Shown here: one piece after another, positions 33,347 to 43,300 of the stretch
Layout: the number at the start of each line of letters is the position of its first letter
How positions within the stretch are numbered: the first letter of the stretch is position 1
NCBI GenBank assembly: GCA_013287915.1
Contig: JABDCX010000007.1
Coordinates: 1-64,000 of the forward strand
DNA length: 64,000 bases
Direction of reading: 5' to 3'
Source: Chlamydiota bacterium
GTDB lineage: Bacteria; Chlamydiota; Chlamydiia; Chlamydiales; Parachlamydiaceae
Notes under the pieces: generated by a model
The model's database searches: none
The model's input: only the letters and a program-made list of their open reading frames with translations
Told to the model about the DNA's origin: nothing
Position numbers and translations under genes: made by a program

Positions 33347-33762
33347 TTAGCACTATCTGAAATAAATCTGAATGCTGCATGCAGCTTCTTTGCGGCATTT
33401 TTATCAAATGTATAAGTGAAAGAACAACCGTTAAGAACATTTTGACGGCCGATTAAGCAATCAGAGAAATCAACCGATGCACCATGCTCAAAATCCAAAC
33501 ACGCTTGTCGCGCAACACCTTCGCTCTCAACCACAATTTGCTGAGTCTGCAACAGTTGCCGAATAACATCAATCAATTCTTCTCTCTTTAATTTGTAGCA
33601 ACGCTCAAGCACCCACACAATTTCGCAAAGAGTTACCAAGGAAATCATTAATGTTTTTCCATCGGCAACGGCTTTTTCAATGATGCGACTGGCTAATTTG
33701 GCTTGTTTTGGCTCATCTTGGACCAAATAACGAACAACCACATTTGTATCCAAACCGATCAT
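33343..33762 (-). CDS. PIN-domain toxin (VapC family)
   Basis: 139 residues with the PIN-domain acidic set: Asp5 (GLDTN), Glu47 (SLVTLCEIVWVL), Asp98/Asp101 (VDFSDCLIG) and Asp120 (TFDKNA). VapC toxins are Mg-dependent RNases, often against initiator tRNA or rRNA. It overlaps the antitoxin gene by 4 bp (ATGA) and converges on der with a 4 bp 3' overlap. Confidence 0.92.
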   Translation of the reverse strand: MIGLDTNVVVRYLVQDEPKQAKLASRIIEKAVADGKTLMISLVTLCEIVWVLERCYKLKREELIDVIRQLLQTQQIVVESEGVARQACLDFEHGASVDFSDCLIGRQNVLNGCSFTYTFDKNAAKKLHAAFRFISDSAN

Positions 33763-34004
33763 TTCATAGCCTCTTTGACGGCATCGCGAATCGCCTTTTT
33801 CATTTCTTGCAAAGAAACAGGCCTTTGTCTTTTGGACTTGACCATTCCTTTAAGTTTTGTGATCCCTTGATTCAATAGACTCACTTTTAAGGTTCCATCC
33901 TCTTCAATGTGAAAATCGAGTTTTGAACCTGTTGAGATTTTAGCCTTTGTTCGAATCATTGCGGGAATGGTTACCTGCCCCTTACTTGTAACAATCGCTT
34001 TCAT
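33759..34004 (-). CDS. AbrB/SpoVT-type antitoxin (VapB family)
   Basis: 81 residues with an N-terminal AbrB swapped-hairpin DNA-binding domain (MKAIVTSKGQVTIPAMIRTKAKISTGSKLDF) and a basic C-terminal tail that would block the PIN toxin. Its stop overlaps the toxin start as ATGA. It probably binds the palindrome at 34032-34049 to repress the pair. Confidence 0.9.
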   Translation of the reverse strand: MKAIVTSKGQVTIPAMIRTKAKISTGSKLDFHIEEDGTLKVSLLNQGITKLKGMVKSKRQRPVSLQEMKKAIRDAVKEAMK

Positions 34005-34031
34005 ATAGACCGCCTTACATTATCAAATGCT

Positions 34032-34069
34032 CCTTACTTTATTGTAAGGAATATCGATTTTATTGTCAA
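34032..34069 (-). promoter_or_regulatory. promoter and operator of the vapBC-type pair
   Basis: On the minus strand, TTGACA (complement of 34064-34069) and TACAAT (complement of 34041-34046) are 17 bp apart, a near-consensus promoter. A perfect palindrome CCTTAC-N6-GTAAGG (34032-34049) covers the -10 and a third CCTTAC lies at 34013-34018, fitting an operator for the AbrB-like antitoxin. Confidence 0.75.
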
Positions 34070-34462
34070 GAAAAGAGGGAAGGCTGTTGGAAAGAACCTT
34101 GAGGGCTATGAGGGATAATTTTTGACGCTGTGAGTCTGTTCTAAGCCTCGAAGAGGCGGCAGCGGATAGCCGCAGGTGTAAAACCCGCGGCTATGGTGTT
34201 TATCGCTAACCTCGGATTGCTTTTGCAATGCTCGAAACGATTTCAGTGATCATGCCCAAGGTGCGAAATGACTTACTAATAAACCTGTACTAACTGATTC
34301 TGAAATATATCTAATTGCGCCAACATAATTAATTTCATGATTGTTTCTCCGTTTTTTTGTAAAAACTTGTAAGGGTCGTATCACATTTAACGCATAAGAT
34401 GCAGTAAAAAAATGAGTATCTATCTCAGTTTTTTATGGACCTCGACAGGACGGAGATTGACT
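34070..34462. other. intergenic stretch with structured repeat
   Basis: About 390 bp without a convincing gene. It holds the double-hairpin repeat at 34139-34194; the rest is ordinary sequence with several A/T runs. Confidence 0.5.
34139..34194. repeat. double-hairpin intergenic repeat, copy 1
   Basis: ctaagcctcgaagaggcggc folds as GCCTC-GAA-GAGGC, followed by agcggatagccgc...gcggctatgg with the stem AGCCGC/GCGGCT. The element shares its order and GCAGCGGATAGCC core with the copy at 35004-35058. Confidence 0.7.
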
Positions 34463-34906
34463 CTAGCGAGGACCTGGACCAAAGGGGATGGTATCGACGA
34501 TGATTTTAGAGAAAATCATTACAATTAGAATAACCGCTAACATGCAGATTAAGCAATCGTTCTCCCGTGCTCTTTCCCGATCAACCCACGTCTGCGTTAT
34601 CCTTAGACGCTCCCTGTCTCTAGCCGGGATGGGGAGGCTAGCCTCCCACAATTTCCTGTCCAATAAAACTAAGTGCTCGTAGAAATGTTGCTTCCTGTTG
34701 CCGTCTAAAGAGCGGTAGACCTGCGGCGCAACCCTTTGAACGCGCCTAGCGACGAATTGAATATCGGGGTTGTGTGCTATTCCAAGTTCTACGGGATCGT
34801 CAAAACGGATCACATTGTCTATGATGAGAAAACGCCTTTTATCAATCGAATAGAAGTTAAGCGGCCGATAGAATTCGGGGCCGAAACGGTGCTGAACGTC
34901 ATTCAT
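34463..34906 (-). CDS. hypothetical protein with C-terminal membrane segment
   Basis: 147 residues, no family recognised. A basic, Arg-rich body (RRVQRVAPQVYRSLDGNRK, RDRERLRITQTWVDRERARE) is followed by one hydrophobic helix (CLICMLAVILIVMIF, about 119-133) and a short tail. The ribosome-binding site is weak (AGAGG). It lies between repeats in an accessory patch, so it may be a remnant or a non-gene. Confidence 0.45.
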   Translation of the reverse strand: MNDVQHRFGPEFYRPLNFYSIDKRRFLIIDNVIRFDDPVELGIAHNPDIQFVARRVQRVAPQVYRSLDGNRKQHFYEHLVLLDRKLWEASLPIPARDRERLRITQTWVDRERARENDCLICMLAVILIVMIFSKIIVDTIPFGPGPR

Positions 34907-35148
34907 AGCCCAGTCCTCTGCAACATGCGTAATCTCCCATGATTAGGAGAGAATTCTACGTTCCAATAGGTTAAATTGCAATTGGCCCTCTAGTGTGCGC
35001 CTGCTCTAAGCTGCGAAGCAGCGGCAGCGGATAGCCACGGCGCGTAAGCCCGGCTTCAGGCAATGCAATAATAGGGGCCCCTAATTATAAGGCGTCGATG
35101 CTTTTCTACGACCAATGAATTTGACCATTTTCCCTTTCGGTAGACTTA
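34907..35148. other. intergenic stretch with repeat and palindrome
   Basis: No gene seen. It contains the second double-hairpin repeat (35004-35058) and the palindrome TAGGGGCCCCTA at about 35072-35083. Confidence 0.5.
35004..35058. repeat. double-hairpin intergenic repeat, copy 2
   Basis: Same element as 34139-34194. Its first hairpin is GCTGC-GAA-GCAGC where copy 1 has GCCTC-GAA-GAGGC: both stem sides changed together while the GAA loop stayed, so the structure rather than the sequence is conserved. The second stem is reduced (AGCC/GGCT). Confidence 0.7.
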
Positions 35149-35187
35149 CCCCCCAAAAGTGCAATTGTTGTTTTTGGGGGGATTTTT
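35149..35187 (+). terminator. C/G-A/T hairpin followed by T-tract
   Basis: ccccccaaaa (35149-35158) pairs with tttttgggggg (35171-35181) around a 12-base loop, followed by ATTTTT (35182-35187). A partial second copy, tcccccaaaaaatgcaatttt, is at 35201-35221. It resembles an intrinsic terminator on the plus strand, but no plus-strand gene precedes it. Confidence 0.5.
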
Positions 35188-35270
35188 AGTGGAATGATTT
35201 TCCCCCAAAAAATGCAATTTTCTGGCGAAAACCCGATTCTAGAACGCTCAGCTCGATTACCAAGATGCAT

Positions 35271-35557
35271 TGATCCTGTAGAGATATGCCGCCCCGTTAG
35301 GGCTCGCCTGATTTGCTATGATAAACCCAGGCCTCCGCTTCGCTCCGACCTGGGCTATGAGATACCGGCCCGTTGGGCCTCACAACACGCTCAATTGGTT
35401 CTGGAGCTACTGTTAGGAGCTTTATGTAGTCGCTGCTGAGGCCCAACGGGCCGGTATCTCATAGCCCAGGTCGGAGTGAGCGCCAGCGAACGAAGGCCTG
35501 GGTAAACACGTGCCTAAATGACGAGCCCTGAAAGGGCGGCATATCACTCTAGGATCA
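35271..35557. repeat. long inverted-repeat element (arms over 110 bp)
   Basis: Arm 35271-35382 and arm 35437-35557 are near-perfect reverse complements around a 54 bp centre. Each reads tgatcct..gatatgccgccc-agggctcg..acccaggcct...cgacctgggctatgagataccggcccgttgggcctca. Small internal hairpins (GCCC-GTT/TTC-GGGC; CCCAGG...CCTGGG) recur in each arm. The outer end of the right arm contains the stop codon of the SNF2 helicase gene. No transposase is inside; it looks like two head-to-head copies of an intergenic repeat unit or a MITE-like element. Confidence 0.85.
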
Positions 35558-38500
35558 TTCAGGGAGGAGCTGGAGCAGCTGGATGATCTCGTGGCGGTCG
35601 AGGGTTTTGATCACCTCTTGGTCGTCGACGCCGACGATCTCTTCCATGAGGCGCCCTTTCTTGGCAATGAGGGCGTCGATGTGTTCTTCAATGGTCCCCT
35701 TTGTCACGAGCTTGAAGACTTGAACGCCCCGTTTTTGGCCGATCCGATGCACCCGATCGGTCGCTTGGTTTTCCCGCGCCTGATTCCACCATCTGTCGTA
35801 ATGGATCACGACGGAAGCGGCCGTGAGGTCGATCCCCAAGCCAGCTGCCTGCAGAGAGGCAACAAATACTTCGCAGTTGGGATCGTTAGCAAATTTCTGG
35901 AGCTGTTCGCCCCGATTGATCGTGGCCCCTCGAATCCCTGCAAACCCGATCCGTTTTTTGTTTAGGTGGTATTCGATGATATCGAGCATCGCAAGGTAGT
36001 GGGAGAACACGACCACCTTTTGCTGGCTCTCGCGCGCCTCTTCGAGCAATTCGACAAAGAGATCCCATTTCCCGGAGGTGTACAATTCGTAATCCTCTGG
36101 TTTTTTCATAAAGGCTGCGGGATGATTGCACACTTGCTTGAGTTGCGAGAGGAGTCCGAAAATGTGGATGTACGGAATTGGTGCCGATTCGTCTTGCAGT
36201 TCCTCGATCAACCGATCTCGCGAGCCAATCAATAGGTCGCAATAGAGCTTGCGCTGGTCTGGAACAAGGGCGCAATGGGAGATCTCTTCGATTTTCTCTG
36301 GAAGGTCGAGTAAGACGTCCTCTTTTTTGCGCCGCAACACAAACGGACGAATCAGCCGCGAGAGCAGCTGCTTGGCTTCTAGGTTTCCCTCTTTTTCGAT
36401 CGGCTTGATAAAAAATGCGTTGAAGTCGTGCTCAGAAGGCAAGTAGGAGGGCATCATCAAATCAAATAGGGCTTTCAATTCGCGCAAACGGTTTTCGATC
36501 GGGGTCCCTGTCATCCCAATGTGGATGCGTGCTTGTACCTGCAACAGGCTTGAATAGACGCGGGTCGATTGATTCTTGGCGATGTGCAATTCATCGACAA
36601 AGGCTACGTCAAAAACGAGTTTTCCCAAAATTTCAACGTCGTTGCGCCAAATCCCGTATGATGTGAGGAGGATATCGAATGTTCCATTCAAATCGGTCGT
36701 TGCGCGCTGAGCTCCGTAGTAAGTAACCACCTGCATGTCTGGCAGAAACTCTTTAAGCTTCTCTTGCCAATGGTAGAGCACCGAAGTTGGGCAAATCACC
36801 AAAAACTTTGCCTTCTGTCCAAGTTCCTTGCGTTGATTTTTAACGGCGGCCATCAACCCCATCGCCTGGTGGGTCTTGCCGAGCCCCATGTCGTCGCAGA
36901 GAAGCCCCGAAAGCGTGTGGCAATACAAGAACCAAAGCCACTTCAGCCCCATCATCTGATAGGCGCGCAACGTGCTGGTTAAGCCCCTGATGTCTGGCTC
37001 ATGGGGCGTTTTAAAGTCTAATAGGGCACTAAAGAGGGGATGTGAGCGGATCGGAGATTCACGTCCCTCTTCGTCAATTGTTAAGGTCTCCATTGCATTG
37101 AGGCGAAGCAGCTGCCACCCATTCAATGTGAGTTCTTGAGAACGGCGGTCGACAGACGTTTTAGGAATGTCTTTCAGCCATCCCCACCGCTTGTCGGTAA
37201 GATCTAAAAACCCAGCTGGAGAAAAGAACTGGTGCTGATGGCGGTGAAGAGCCCACCAGATCGAAGACAAAGGCACTTCGCCAACATCTGTTCGACATAT
37301 ACCTTTGAGCTGATAGGTGCCGAGCAATTCACTTTGAGAAATCTGTTGAAGAACAATCCGAGAACGAGTTGGGACTTTCAATTGTTCATCAAAAGAGACA
37401 ATTAAACGCTTTAGTTTGGGAAGCTCTAGATTTAAAAAATTGACAATCGCCTGCCCTTGGATCACCTTGGGAGCTCGATACGCTTCGGGAAGACGCACCG
37501 TTGGAGGGATCTCATAAAATCCTTCTCCCGGAAGATAGACAAACTCATCATACTCGCGCAAAGCGCTCTTTTTGTATTTATCGAATAGTTCACACACGGG
37601 GATGAGATCGATCGTATGATCGTCGCGCAAACTGACCTGCAATCCGATCTTCTCATAAGGGGAATGGTCGGTGAAAAATGAGGGGATCTCGACGAGCTCT
37701 TCGCACTGTTCCCGGATAAAGGCCGCCACCTGTTCTCTTGGAATTTTGCGGTAGGGATGTAGCTTTAGAAAATCGTACGATGTTTCTTTAGTGAAAAAGC
37801 CATCCCCTTCTACATAGACGAGACGTCCAAAATCTTTCACTTTTTGATCCTCTCCTCCCGCAATCAAATGAGGCAAAAACGTGAGAGCACCCGTTTCATC
37901 GATCGAATACCCCATTTCAGTCCTCACCGAGGTCATATGAACGCGAAAAGCGGGATAGTGATTGATCCAGGAGCGGTTGTCGAGGATAAAATCGACGACC
38001 TCTTCTTCAGGGATAATGGTCGCAAGGGGCTGCCCTTCTTCCAGAGGATAAAACCCGCGGTTGGGTAGGTAAACCCACGATTTGAACACACGTGCTTGAG
38101 GAACGGAAAGATCTCCCGGTTTAAAAACATAAGGAGCCACGTGCAACTTCCAAGAAGGATCAAAACTCAACGCATAAGAGAGCCTTTTTTCGGTGTCCCT
38201 GTGCACTTCGGTGTCGATGAGGCAAGCAGAAAGAAGAGAGCTGTATTCATTGAGCATTGTTTCCACATCGCTTAACAAAGCCCCCGACGCGGATTCAAAC
38301 GGATCTTTTTCGACAAATCCCTTATGAGGAACGTAGTCCCAACGCGCATCGACAGGCACAGCACCTGCAGGCAGTCCTCGTTTCTTTTGGCTGCTTGCAC
38401 TTTCTGGTTCCATCGCGAAAATGCCCTGTAGGGCATCGTAGCGCAGTTTGATTTGCTTAGATCCCTTAGCCGAGATCACTTTAAGAGGGGATTCGATCTG

Positions 38501-39262
38501 TTGTAAAGAGGGAATGAGGTCACGTACGAGCTCTGGCGTCAAGGCCCACGTCACCGATACGGCACTAAACACAACCGTCAACTCAGTGGGGAGCCCATTT
38601 GCCTGCTCTGTAAATTTCAACTGATAAGAAGCGTCGGACTCTTGTAAGCGCATCAGCCACTTAGCCAACTCGCTCCAAAAAGAGAGCGTATAAAGGAGCG
38701 TAGCGGTCGGATTACCCTGTTTCCAAAGAGCAATTTCATCGGGGGAGAGTCCAGAGAATTTGAGCGAAGTCTCTTCCGTTTCTCCCCGTTCTGAGAAAAT
38801 CTCCTCCAGATCAGCTTTGCCTGCCGCACTTTTTCCGCGTACTGACAAAACCGCTTGCCCTTTTTCGGACGAGACCAAATATTCCCCCTTTTCCCTCTTC
38901 ACAGAAGCAAGGTCGTACCCGTACGCATCGGCCCCATAACGGCATAAGACATTCCAAAGAGACTTTTCAAACCGGCGGTGCAGCGGAAGGGCTGTGCCAT
39001 GAAAAATGTAGATCCAACCGGCCGCCCGATGGATGCACCCCTCACCACGCTCATGGTCGGAACAGGGACAAAAGCTATCCTTTAGGTGGTTTTTCTCGTC
39101 CAGTTGGAGAAAAGCCCACACCTCTTCCTTTGTGATTGGGTCTGCAACGAGCACCTGATAGGTCGCCCCCGAGAACTCCACGTCCCGGACGCGCCCCTTT
39201 TCCACCCACTGGAGCGCCAATTTTTCAAAAGGGGTTAGGCTAGGAGGCAATCTATTTTTCAT
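35555..39262 (-). CDS. SWIM zinc-finger SNF2-family helicase
   Basis: 1235 residues from the ATG at 39262; a TTG at 39274 is an alternative. The N-terminus has a SWIM-like zinc motif (CPCSDHERGEGCIHRAA, about 65-82), followed by a long unassigned middle. The SNF2 ATPase core occupies about 760-1235: CDDMGLGKT (Walker A, near 790), DELH (motif II), GMTGTPIENRLRELKALFDLM (motif III), and in the second lobe VVFSHYLAMLDII, LQAAGLGIDLTAAS and DRVHRIGQKRGV. Such proteins translocate on DNA; Chlamydiae keep one or two as possible chromatin remodellers. The stop lies in the long inverted repeat. Confidence 0.93.
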   Translation of the reverse strand: MKNRLPPSLTPFEKLALQWVEKGRVRDVEFSGATYQVLVADPITKEEVWAFLQLDEKNHLKDSFCPCSDHERGEGCIHRAAGWIYIFHGTALPLHRRFEKSLWNVLCRYGADAYGYDLASVKREKGEYLVSSEKGQAVLSVRGKSAAGKADLEEIFSERGETEETSLKFSGLSPDEIALWKQGNPTATLLYTLSFWSELAKWLMRLQESDASYQLKFTEQANGLPTELTVVFSAVSVTWALTPELVRDLIPSLQQIESPLKVISAKGSKQIKLRYDALQGIFAMEPESASSQKKRGLPAGAVPVDARWDYVPHKGFVEKDPFESASGALLSDVETMLNEYSSLLSACLIDTEVHRDTEKRLSYALSFDPSWKLHVAPYVFKPGDLSVPQARVFKSWVYLPNRGFYPLEEGQPLATIIPEEEVVDFILDNRSWINHYPAFRVHMTSVRTEMGYSIDETGALTFLPHLIAGGEDQKVKDFGRLVYVEGDGFFTKETSYDFLKLHPYRKIPREQVAAFIREQCEELVEIPSFFTDHSPYEKIGLQVSLRDDHTIDLIPVCELFDKYKKSALREYDEFVYLPGEGFYEIPPTVRLPEAYRAPKVIQGQAIVNFLNLELPKLKRLIVSFDEQLKVPTRSRIVLQQISQSELLGTYQLKGICRTDVGEVPLSSIWWALHRHQHQFFSPAGFLDLTDKRWGWLKDIPKTSVDRRSQELTLNGWQLLRLNAMETLTIDEEGRESPIRSHPLFSALLDFKTPHEPDIRGLTSTLRAYQMMGLKWLWFLYCHTLSGLLCDDMGLGKTHQAMGLMAAVKNQRKELGQKAKFLVICPTSVLYHWQEKLKEFLPDMQVVTYYGAQRATTDLNGTFDILLTSYGIWRNDVEILGKLVFDVAFVDELHIAKNQSTRVYSSLLQVQARIHIGMTGTPIENRLRELKALFDLMMPSYLPSEHDFNAFFIKPIEKEGNLEAKQLLSRLIRPFVLRRKKEDVLLDLPEKIEEISHCALVPDQRKLYCDLLIGSRDRLIEELQDESAPIPYIHIFGLLSQLKQVCNHPAAFMKKPEDYELYTSGKWDLFVELLEEARESQQKVVVFSHYLAMLDIIEYHLNKKRIGFAGIRGATINRGEQLQKFANDPNCEVFVASLQAAGLGIDLTAASVVIHYDRWWNQARENQATDRVHRIGQKRGVQVFKLVTKGTIEEHIDALIAKKGRLMEEIVGVDDQEVIKTLDRHEIIQLLQLLPE

Positions 39263-39328
39263 CAAATATCCCAAAAAAGCACGATACAGCTCACGACCAT
39301 CATTATCTCATAGCCCAGAAATTAGTTC

Positions 39329-39357
39329 TTGATTTTTTTACAGATTTACTCCATAAT
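39329..39357 (+). promoter_or_regulatory. candidate promoter of the ferredoxin-IscA genes
   Basis: TTGATT (39329-39334) and CATAAT (39352-39357) with 17 bp spacing, about 55 bp before the ferredoxin ATG. Both hexamers deviate by one or two bases from consensus. Confidence 0.45.
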
Positions 39358-39411
39358 GCACAACATAAATATGAGAATTATATTATTAACTCTTAATAGA
39401 GTGGAGAAAAT

Positions 39412-39678
39412 ATGCCAAAATTAGTTTTTGGTCACAGCGATGAAGAGGTAGATCTTCCAGATGAGGCTCCCATTGCTGAAGCCTGTGAAGAAGCAGGTGT
39501 GCCATTTGCTTGCACGGAAGGGGTCTGTGGCACGTGCGTGATCGAAGTGGTGGAAGGAAAGGAAAACCTCACGCCCCCGACCCCAGAAGAGGAAGATTTT
39601 CTGGGAGAAGGAACATTAGACGAACGGCTTGCTTGCCAATGTAAGATTCGCTGTGGTAAAGTGAAGATCAAATTTTAA
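39412..39678 (+). CDS. [2Fe-2S] ferredoxin
   Basis: 88 residues with the plant-type ferredoxin cluster motif: Cys34, Cys39 and Cys42 (ACTEGVCGTC) and a fourth ligand at Cys75 (RLACQC). The loop between Cys34 and Cys39 has the acidic TEGV typical of the family. It is followed 13 bp later by an IscA-like protein, suggesting work in iron-sulfur assembly or electron supply. GTGGAG precedes the ATG. Confidence 0.93.
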   Translation: MPKLVFGHSDEEVDLPDEAPIAEACEEAGVPFACTEGVCGTCVIEVVEGKENLTPPTPEEEDFLGEGTLDERLACQCKIRCGKVKIKF

Positions 39679-39691
39679 CGAAGGATATTCC

Positions 39692-40264
39692 ATGACAACT
39701 CAACAAAAAACCAAAATCCACCGCCACATGACAATCGAAGAGATTCTATCTCTTTTCCCCTTCAAAGCGCAGCGTCTTGCACAGGAAATCACCAATGCCG
39801 GATTGCATTGTGTCGGCTGCTCTGCAGCGACGTGGGAAACCCTCGAAGCTGGAATGCTTGGCCATGGCATGGATAACAGTGCCATCGAAAAACTACTTGG
39901 AAGACTCAATGCATTGCTCGAAGAGCCTGTCGATGCCACGACTGTGAACATCACAAAGCGCGCGGCCAAAAAATACCTCGAAATCCTCGAAGAAGAAGGG
40001 AAACTGGGGTGGGGCCTTCGCTTAGAAGAAAAAATGGCTGGCTGCAGCGGGTTTGAATATGTCTTAGACTACGCCGAAAAAGCCCTCCCCGACGACACGA
40101 CCTTTGAAAGCATGGGGATCCAAATCTACGTCAACAATGGGATGCTCAAACGCCTCCTGGGCTCAGAAATCGACTTCGTCGACGGCCTCCAAGGCTCAGG
40201 CTTCAAGATCAGCAACCCAAATGTGCGCTCCTCCTGCGGGTGCGGCACTTCCCATGGTTATTAG
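39692..40264 (+). CDS. DUF1858-IscA fusion, iron-sulfur cluster assembly protein
   Basis: 190 residues. Residues 8-70 are a DUF1858-like domain (HRHMTIEEILSLFP...NAGLHCVGCSAATWETLEAG, with Cys40/Cys43). Residues 85-190 are an A-type carrier: VNITKRAAKKYLEIL, the first conserved Cys at MAGCSGFEY (Cys118), and the C-terminal pair SSCGCG (Cys182, Cys184). A-type carriers pass Fe-S clusters to apoproteins. It is co-directional with the ferredoxin gene and closed by a hairpin terminator. Confidence 0.9.
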   Translation: MTTQQKTKIHRHMTIEEILSLFPFKAQRLAQEITNAGLHCVGCSAATWETLEAGMLGHGMDNSAIEKLLGRLNALLEEPVDATTVNITKRAAKKYLEILEEEGKLGWGLRLEEKMAGCSGFEYVLDYAEKALPDDTTFESMGIQIYVNNGMLKRLLGSEIDFVDGLQGSGFKISNPNVRSSCGCGTSHGY

Positions 40265-40285
40265 AAGGGGCTAAGCCCCTTCTTT
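40263..40285 (+). terminator. intrinsic terminator after the IscA-type gene
   Basis: agaaggggct-a-agccccttct (40263-40283) makes a stem of at least 8 bp starting in the stop codon, followed by TT. It ends the ferredoxin-IscA unit. Confidence 0.7.
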
Positions 40286-40364
40286 AAATAATTTACTATT
40301 AAAATAATCTATACTAAATTATAATAAAAATAGAATCATTTATTAATTAAGTGAAACTATTTTT

Positions 40365-43300
40365 ATGGTTGATCCTGCAGGAATTAAAAAGACCACACAC
40401 CATGTAACCACTCACGCGCCCCATCCTGCACACGCTCAGGCTGCGCAAAGCCACGCCAAAACAGGGCATAAGTATTCTTTCCCCCCAAAAGTTGTCGCTG
40501 CGACACTCCGCTCGATCGGAAAAGTGGTTAGCGGTGCATTCGGTTATGCCGGCCTGGTCGCTGCCCTCCCATTAGCTGGGGCAACAGTCACTCTTTATGC
40601 TGCCCACAAATATGCTCAGATCAAAGCCCCCGATAGCCTCATGAAACGGATAATCATTTGTTGTGCAGGGGCTCTTGCAGCGCCGGTCGCTGCGGCAGTG
40701 GTTGCAGCAATTGCCCCCATTGCCATCATCCCCATCGTTGGCTACGGTTCGCACAAAATCGTCAAAATGAGATTCACACAGGAAGGAAAAGCGTTTACCA
40801 AAGCGCGCAATGAACTTAAAACAGAGCTGCGAAGAGCGCGCTTTGATGCCCTTGCCAAGGTGTGCACAGCTGAAAAAAATAGCCTCGTGAGGGAAGCTCT
40901 TTCACGCCCCCCAACTCCCTTAGATTCCCACATCGAAGGGATCCTAAACGCTGTCGAAACGGCCCAAAATAACATTGCACGTGGAATCAAGCCTAAAGAG
41001 GCGTATAAAAAAGCCAACGAGCTGATCACAGATCATCTCGAAGCTGCGTTAACCTCTCCTGAATATATCGACGCCTTAAAATTAAACGCCCTAGATCTAC
41101 GACACAACTTCGTCAATGAACTTTGCGCCGAGATGCACGTTCATGAGCACGACAGTGAAGAGATCGCAAAAAATGCACTGATGCGTTTTGCTGATAAAGT
41201 GGCCGATATTGGTGGTAAATTTCCGATCCCCGGCGCCAAAACGACCATCGATGAACTGCGTAGAGACATCTCTCACGACGCTGCAAAGGGTAAGCCGGTC
41301 AATTTAGAAAAAGCAGCAGATCTTCTCGATGGAATCGTCCGTTTTTCCGAAGCCACCCACTACACCACGAATAACGTGTTCGATAAAGTCGTCCACTGGC
41401 TTGCCCATCCGCTGCGAACGCTACGCAGCATTCAATCGGAACATGCTCAAATTGTCCCTGGCTCACTGAGTGAATATACCTCCTTTAAAACCGGCAACCC
41501 CAATGTTCCCTGGTTTAAAGCGCAATTCACTTTCGCGGATGGCACAAGTCACGAATTTCGACACATCATTGCCGCAAACTCCACAATCGGCTCTGAAGAA
41601 GCTGTCCGTATGGATCCTCGCTATCTTGCGGTACTCAAACACTACCAAGACAATCCTCCCCCTCCCCTTTTCGTCCAAGTGCAATTGCAAAAAATCAGCG
41701 GGGAAGAGGGAAAACGTGTCAATGCCGTACTCAATGCAAATCAAGATAACCTGCATGTCAATGCCTATTCGGTCGATGGTGCTATTTTTGAAGGGAAGAA
41801 CATGCTCGGCAATGAAAAATATAACCCAGAGACCTATCACGCATCTCTTTCCAAGTTGTACGAGACAGCGCAAATTCACGACAAAACGCAATATCCGGTC
41901 AAACCGACGAAAGAGGAAAAAACCCAAAATCCAGGAGTCGTCGTTCAGGAGTTTAAAAACAGACCGGAAAAGACAGTGGAAGCAAGAACTCAAAGCGCCT
42001 TAAATCAGACGAAACTGTTGATGCAAAAATCGCATAACAAAAATTTCCGCGCTCTTTCGGAAGGACACAAAGCGCGGTTGCACCAATACGCATTTCAATT
42101 GGTCAGCACCATGGGAGAAATGTTGACGGCTGTCAAAAACAATGATCAAGTGGTCTACCAAGAAAACTGCAAAGAGGACATCGATAGAGGAGCCACAAAA
42201 AATGCTCTGACAGCTCTAGCCACTGCCCTTCTTGCTGGAGAGGAACTGACAGATAAAAAACTCTTAAACATCTTTGCTCCGATCATCGGACGAGCCGAAG
42301 CCACCAACGACCGCGCCGTCATCCGTCACCGCATCGAACCCTTTCTCGATTTGTTAAAGTGCATGAAATCAGAGGACTTAAAAGCCGCCCTTGAAGTGCA
42401 CCTAAACGAGATTGGCTGCATGCCATCGAAAATTGAGATGGGAAATTTATTCGAACGGAAAGAGCAAATTCCTCCAACCAGTGTCACCAAAGCCCCTAGT
42501 GGAACTGCCATCTTAGCCGAGGAAATGACTGAAGATGAGAATGTCGACACAATTGCAGCGCCCCTCCTAGGCCACAAAGTGACTGTCGGAGCGGTTTCTC
42601 GCGAAACTGCCGATCGCTCCGCAAAAAAAACCAAGGTTGTTGAGGAGGCACAAAAGGCGATCGATGGGGTGGATATTGCGGGTGTAGAGTATATCCCAAA
42701 CTTACAGGCGCTCGATCACGCGATCTCACAACTCGAGATGCTCAAAACAAAATTGGGAATTAGAGAAAGCGCAACAGGCAGAACAGACAAACAACTACTC
42801 ATAGCTCTTCAGATAGCAAAACAAAAAAGAGAGCAAATCGTTGCAGCGCATCCAGATGACCCAAAAATCGTCTTACATGAACAAAAAAGAGCACTGGCTA
42901 AAACTTACGCGATCTCAGCCCACATAGGACCCACAATCTACAAAATGGGAATTTCGAAAATCGAGCACTTCCTCAAAGCGACCTTCAAACACTTCCAAAC
43001 CACCATCCACACGACACCCATGGATGCAATTGCACAAATCCTGCGCCATTCAGAAGACCCCACACAGATGAAACTGCAAGACATCCTGCTCGCTCGCAAC
43101 GCCCTCAGAGAACTCAAGACAGAGCTCACTGGTCCTGACCACGACCTTTTTCACTTGCGCAAGAACGACGCTGGTTCCTTCTCCCTCATCGAAGGGTACA
43201 ACCCAGAAATATATTGGCTCCCTGAGGATTGCGATGCTGCCCTCGCCCTCCTCGATGGCTTTGCAAGCGCACTCATCCCCACTCTCACCCCCGCCCAGAT

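Noticed and set aside
35271-35557. Insertion sequence
   Set aside because: The inverted repeat encloses only 54 bp and no transposase, so it is described as a repeat only.
34141-35560. Possible CRISPR array
   Set aside because: Repeats are few, of unequal kind and not regularly spaced, and no cas gene is present.
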